Assembly: GCF_022614595.1 (NCBI RefSeq)
Contig: NZ_JAJFAU010000030.1
Location: 1-36,733 of the forward strand
Source: Streptomyces sp. CNQ085
Lineage (GTDB): Bacteria; Actinomycetota; Actinomycetes; Streptomycetales; Streptomycetaceae
Direction: 5' to 3'
DNA length: 36,733 nt
Part shown: positions 33,624 to 36,733 of the stretch, in pieces
How the letters are laid out: each line of letters begins with the position of its first letter
Numbering within the stretch: the stretch's first letter is position 1
The notes under the pieces: generated by a model
The model's database searches: none
Seen by the model: only the letters and a program-made list of their open reading frames with translations
What the model was told of the DNA's origin: nothing
Translations under genes and position numbers: made by a program

Positions 33624-34727
33624 TCAGGCCGCCTGGGCCGCCCGGCGCCTGATCTCCTCCTCCACGGTGCCGGCCCGCACCGGCTCACTGACCTCGTGCA
33701 GGTAGGAGGCGACCTCCCGGTAGGACGCCCAGAAGCCGACCTCGTGGTACGGCACCCCGCGCTCGGCGCAGTAGGCACGGGTCAGTTCCCGGGCGCGCGA
33801 CAGGTGCTTTTGCGGCATGGCCGGGAACAGATGGTGCTCGACCTGGTAGTTGAGGCCCCCGTAGAGGAAGTCGACCACCGGGTTCGGGCGGATGTTGCGG
33901 GAGGTGAGGACCTGGCGCTCCAGCCAGTCCAGAGTCTCCTCCTCGCCGTCGCGGACGTCCATCCCCTTGTGGTTCGGGGCGAAGATCATGCCGAAGTAGA
34001 AGCCCAGAGCGGCGTGCTGCACGAGGATGAACGCGATGGCCAGGACCGGCGTGAGAACCGTGAAGACCAGGGCGCAGTAGACCGCGGCGCGCAGCACGAT
34101 CAGGAACGACTCGAGCACGGGCCGCTTGGTCTTGCCCTGCGCTATGGACACCACGGCCGTCCGGAGCATCTTGAAGCCCTCCAGGACGAGCAGCACGAAG
34201 AACATGACGCTCTGGTGGCGCACGACGAACTTCTGCGTTCCCCTCCGGCTGGGGTACTGCTTGACGTCGAAGATGACGGTGCGCCGGCCGATGTCCGGGT
34301 CCTTGTCCAGGTGGTTGGGGTTGCTGTGGTGCCGGTTGTGGTGGTTGACCCACCAGCCGTAGCTGACTCCGTTGACGAGGTTGGCGTGGACGTAGCCGAC
34401 GGCGGAGGCGGCCTTCTTGCTGCGGAACATGGCCTTGTGTCCGGCGTCGTGCCACATGAACGCCGACTGGCCGCCGCACAGCCCCATCCACAGGGCGGTC
34501 AGCAGCTGCCACCAGGAATCGCCCAGGGCGAAGAACGCGGCGAATCCGATCAGCAGCAGGACGGTGTTGAGCGTGAGACGGCCTATGTAGTAGCGCGGGG
34601 CGAGGTCGAGAAGACCTTCCGCCTTGACGCGTTTGAGGAGCTCGGCGAACGTCGCCGAGGCGCCGGTGCGCGGGCCGGCCGCAGAAGCGGCTGCTGCCCC
34701 GGCTTCTTGTGTGTGCGGACGCTGCAT
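33624..34727 (-). CDS. Membrane fatty-acid desaturase
   Basis: A 367-residue integral membrane diiron desaturase. All three histidine boxes are present: HDAGH, HNRHH (within NHHNRHH), and QVEHH followed by LFP, with four or so membrane helices between. It belongs to the acyl-lipid/front-end (DesA3/FADS-like) group but has no fused cytochrome b5. It would insert a double bond in the alkyl chain, which fits alkenyl-azoxy products, using electrons from ferredoxin. ATG 34727 follows AAGGAG; the longer frame upstream is leader. A SARP-type promoter lies about 190 bases upstream. Confidence 0.9.
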   Translation of the reverse strand: MQRPHTQEAGAAAASAAGPRTGASATFAELLKRVKAEGLLDLAPRYYIGRLTLNTVLLLIGFAAFFALGDSWWQLLTALWMGLCGGQSAFMWHDAGHKAMFRSKKAASAVGYVHANLVNGVSYGWWVNHHNRHHSNPNHLDKDPDIGRRTVIFDVKQYPSRRGTQKFVVRHQSVMFFVLLVLEGFKMLRTAVVSIAQGKTKRPVLESFLIVLRAAVYCALVFTVLTPVLAIAFILVQHAALGFYFGMIFAPNHKGMDVRDGEEETLDWLERQVLTSRNIRPNPVVDFLYGGLNYQVEHHLFPAMPQKHLSRARELTRAYCAERGVPYHEVGFWASYREVASYLHEVSEPVRAGTVEEEIRRRAAQAA

Positions 34728-34917
34728 GCGTTGCTCTCCTTGGGAGAAGTGCCCGGTTCGGGCGGCGGCGCCGCTGCCCCGCGGACCTGCGGGCGCCGCG
34801 AGTCGACAGTGCTCCCGCGGGCGGTCGGGATCGCGCGGGCGTGCCCGCCCGGCGGCCCGGGAACGCCGGAGCACAGTGCGGTACTCCGCCGTGGAACCAT
34901 CGGACGAACACATGTCC

Positions 34918-34962
34918 AGCGTGCTGCGCCGCGCTGATGTGCCACTGATGCCGGTCTGATCG
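34918..34962 (-). promoter_or_regulatory. SARP-type promoter of the desaturase operon (three repeats)
   Basis: On the minus strand CGATCAG (34962-34956), GCATCAG (34951-34945) and ACATCAG (34940-34934) recur every 11 bases, then after ten bases CACGCT (34923-34918). The layout equals the other sites in this cluster. It starts 11 bases after the stop of the 54-residue gene. Confidence 0.68.
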
Positions 34963-34972
34963 GCGGCGGCCG

Positions 34973-35137
34973 TCAGGCGGCGGACTCGGCGCGCAGTCGT
35001 TCGTCGAGCGCCAGGACGGCGGCGTCCGCGTCGCGCGCCACATCCTTGTCGTCGGGCGCGCCTATGACGGCCATCAGCCGCTCGACCACGGCGTGCTGGA
35101 GGACTTCGGTGCTGGGGTCGGGGCCGTTGTCACTCAT
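34973..35137 (-). CDS. Small acidic protein of unknown function (54 residues)
   Basis: An unrecognised short protein, mostly helical and acidic, starting MSDNGPDPSTEVLQHAVVERL and ending DERLRAESAA. AGGAG lies eight bases before ATG 35137 and codon bias is typical (third positions nearly all G/C), so I consider it real despite its size. It lies 138 bases after the seryltransferase gene on the same strand. No cysteines, signal peptide or membrane segment. It could be a partner or chaperone of the seryltransferase; this is a guess from position only. Confidence 0.62.
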   Translation of the reverse strand: MSDNGPDPSTEVLQHAVVERLMAVIGAPDDKDVARDADAAVLALDERLRAESAA

Positions 35138-35275
35138 CGCTGGTTCTCCTGTTCCGGAAGACGGGTGTGCGTGTGGACGGTGCGGGGCGGGCGGCCCGCG
35201 ACGCCACGCCCCGCTGCGGGGACGGTGGCCAACGGTCCGGAGTGCCTCGCCTCGGACATGGCGGGTGACGGTAGG

Positions 35276-36271
35276 TCAGAACGCCTTGCAGGCGCGGAAG
35301 ACGTGGGCGAAGGAGGCCGGCGAGGCCTGCGGGCCGTCGAAGGCGACGTACTCCGGGACGACCACGTCCGGAGCCCACTTCTGCTTGTACGACAGCTGGG
35401 TCTGCGCCGGGTACAGGGCGGCGCCCTCGGCCCACAGGGCGTGCATCAGCCACTGGAACGCCGGGCTGTGACCGTCGATCTCGTGGTCGGCGTCGAGGCC
35501 GGTGAACGGGGTGAAGCCGAAGTGCAGCCATTCGACTCCCTCCGAACGGAACACCTCGACGGCGGTCGCGTTGATGGCCTCCATGAGCCCCGGGGAGCCG
35601 TCCGGGACGCGCCGGCTCAGGTCGTGCATCCAGCCGGCCCGGCCGCCGTACACCGGCGAGTAGGAGATGTACGCCACGGGGCTGCCGTCGATGGTGCCGG
35701 TGAACAGCCGACGGTGCGCCTGGGCCGGGCCGCCGATCTGGCCGACCAGGAACTCCAGTTGCTGGGCGCCGCCCTTGGAATCGAGCCAGGCCCGGTCGAT
35801 GGCGGTGATCGCGTCCTGCCAGTCGTCGGCCGGTACCTCCTGGACGACCAGACCGTTGCGGCAGGCCCGGGAGATCTTGTTACGCAGCTGCATGAAGCGG
35901 GTGCCGCGCAGTGTGAAGTCCGGCAGGCCGACGGCCCAGGATGCGCCGACCTGATTGACGGTGAAGCCGCGGCGGGCGTAGTGCTCGGCGTCGGCGCGCT
36001 GGAGCTGGATGCCGACAAGGGTGCGCCCCTCGTCGCGGACGTGCCGGCGGAAGGCCTCCAGGAGGGGATCGTAGGCATCGGGGGCGGCGAAGGGGCCGCC
36101 GAACTGAACGGCGAACCGGCCCGTGCGGCGGTACACGACGACGCCGTCGGCACCGGGCAGTGTGAAGACGTCGTTTCCGCTGTTGAGGGCCAGGAACGCA
36201 CTGGGGTTCTCGCTTGACGTATGAATGCGTATCGCCTCGAGAACGGAGTTGTCCACGGCGGTCACGGTCAT
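35276..36271 (-). CDS. Seryl-tRNA-dependent transferase, VlmA-like (GNAT/LPG-synthase C-terminal fold)
   Basis: A 331-residue soluble protein resembling the two-GNAT-domain aminoacyl-tRNA transferases of the lysylphosphatidylglycerol synthase C-terminal (DUF2156)/Fem type. Signs are an N-terminal half with a VVVYRRTGRFAVQFGGPFA strand pair and a C-terminal half with HDLSRRVPDGSPGLMEAINATAVE followed by WLHFGFTPF and a terminal YKQKWAP. VlmA moves serine from seryl-tRNA to the hydroxyl of isobutylhydroxylamine; here the acceptor would be a long-chain hydroxylamine. GAAAGGGG precedes ATG 36271. It is divergent from the tRNA-Ser-like array, whose promoter lies only about 90 bases away. Confidence 0.8.
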   Translation of the reverse strand: MTVTAVDNSVLEAIRIHTSSENPSAFLALNSGNDVFTLPGADGVVVYRRTGRFAVQFGGPFAAPDAYDPLLEAFRRHVRDEGRTLVGIQLQRADAEHYARRGFTVNQVGASWAVGLPDFTLRGTRFMQLRNKISRACRNGLVVQEVPADDWQDAITAIDRAWLDSKGGAQQLEFLVGQIGGPAQAHRRLFTGTIDGSPVAYISYSPVYGGRAGWMHDLSRRVPDGSPGLMEAINATAVEVFRSEGVEWLHFGFTPFTGLDADHEIDGHSPAFQWLMHALWAEGAALYPAQTQLSYKQKWAPDVVVPEYVAFDGPQASPASFAHVFRACKAF

Positions 36272-36360
36272 TGTTTTCCCCTTTCGGGAGAGTTTTCCGT
36301 CGCCCCGAGTAGAGCATCGAGGGTGAGTCTGGGAAAAGACCTCACGGTAATTCTCTGATC

Positions 36361-36405
36361 GAGTCAGAGGAACGTCAGCACTCTGTCAGGCACCCCTGCC
36401 AATGT
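36361..36405 (+). promoter_or_regulatory. SARP-type promoter driving the tRNA-Ser-like array
   Basis: GAGTCAG (36361-36367), ACGTCAG (36372-36378) and CTGTCAG (36383-36389) recur every 11 bases; ten bases later comes CAATGT (36400-36405). Transcription would start near 36412, about 35 bases before the first tRNA-like unit. The orientation points into the array, not into the divergent seryltransferase gene. Confidence 0.72.
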
Positions 36406-36446
36406 TGTTCTCGTGAACGGCACGGGAGACCGGAAGCCGGGAACGA

Positions 36447-36538
<92 letters not shown>

Positions 36539-36569
36539 GAAAACGGCCACGCACCAACGGCCAACACCA

Positions 36570-36661
<92 letters not shown>

Positions 36662-36692
36662 GAAAACGGCCACGCACCAACGGCCAACACCA

Positions 36693-36733
36693 GGAGAGGT
36701 GCCCGGAGCGGCTCATCGGGGACCAGAGAACAA
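36693..36733 (+). tRNA. tRNA-Ser-like RNA, copy 3, cut by the window end
   Basis: The first 41 bases of a third unit: acceptor 5' strand (36693-36699), D-arm, and the start of the closed arm with the ACAA loop (36730-36733), as in copy 2. The remainder lies outside the window. Confidence 0.78.

Noticed and set aside
36355..36361. A minus-strand SARP-type site for the seryltransferase gene
   Set aside because: Only one matching heptamer (CGATCAG) is present, with none at the 11-base positions on either side; the clear repeats here are on the plus strand facing the array.

Overview
High G+C content, frequent GTG/TTG starts, a γ-butyrolactone-type regulatory pair and a TTA codon in a pathway gene all point to Streptomyces or a close relative. 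The window is almost entirely one natural-product gene cluster. Its core resembles the valanimycin (vlm) pathway for azoxy compounds, but with a polyketide/fatty-acid chain as the amine source instead of valine. Family assignments come from reading protein motifs; no database search was run.

Layout. Positions 1-2780: two ArpA/ScbR-like TetR regulators around an AfsA-like gene, with a perfect autoregulatory palindrome at 1949-1972. 2861-9774 (minus strand): MmgE/PrpD protein (VlmK-like), NTF2-fold protein, diacylglycerol-kinase-fold kinase (VlmJ-like), α/β hydrolase without its nucleophile, MFS exporter and P450. 10098-19643 (minus): ACP, one-module type I PKS, acyl ligase, luciferase-like oxidoreductase and thioesterase. 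19782-29428 (plus): ALDH-type reductase, acyl-CoA-dehydrogenase-like N-hydroxylase, class III aminotransferase, SRPBCC protein, VlmO-like membrane protein, flavin reductase, VlmB-like diiron oxygenase, KAS III, ACP and KAS II. 29565-30842 (plus): a cluster seryl-tRNA synthetase. 30926-36271 (minus): InhA-type reductase, ferredoxin, MFS, desaturase, a 54-residue protein and a VlmA-like seryltransferase. 36447 to the end (plus): a tandem array of tRNA-Ser-like units.

Proposed pathway (inference). An acyl chain is built and reduced to an aldehyde, transaminated to a fatty amine and N-hydroxylated. It is then O-serylated from seryl-tRNA, rearranged to a hydrazine by the membrane protein and oxidised to the azoxy group by the diiron enzyme. 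The kinase/lyase pair would then activate and eliminate the serine hydroxyl. P450, desaturase and luciferase-like enzymes would tailor the chain, and two MFS proteins would export the product.

The most unusual element is the terminal array. Each 123-bp unit encodes a class II tRNA-Ser-like fold with G73, a long variable arm, a perfect acceptor stem and a normal T-arm. The anticodon arm is a closed helix capped by a four-base loop, so no seryl anticodon can be displayed. The array lies behind a promoter with 11-bp-spaced xxxTCAG repeats. The same architecture occurs upstream of five pathway operons on both strands, so the cluster appears to co-regulate a dedicated non-decoding seryl carrier RNA with its own SerRS and seryltransferase.
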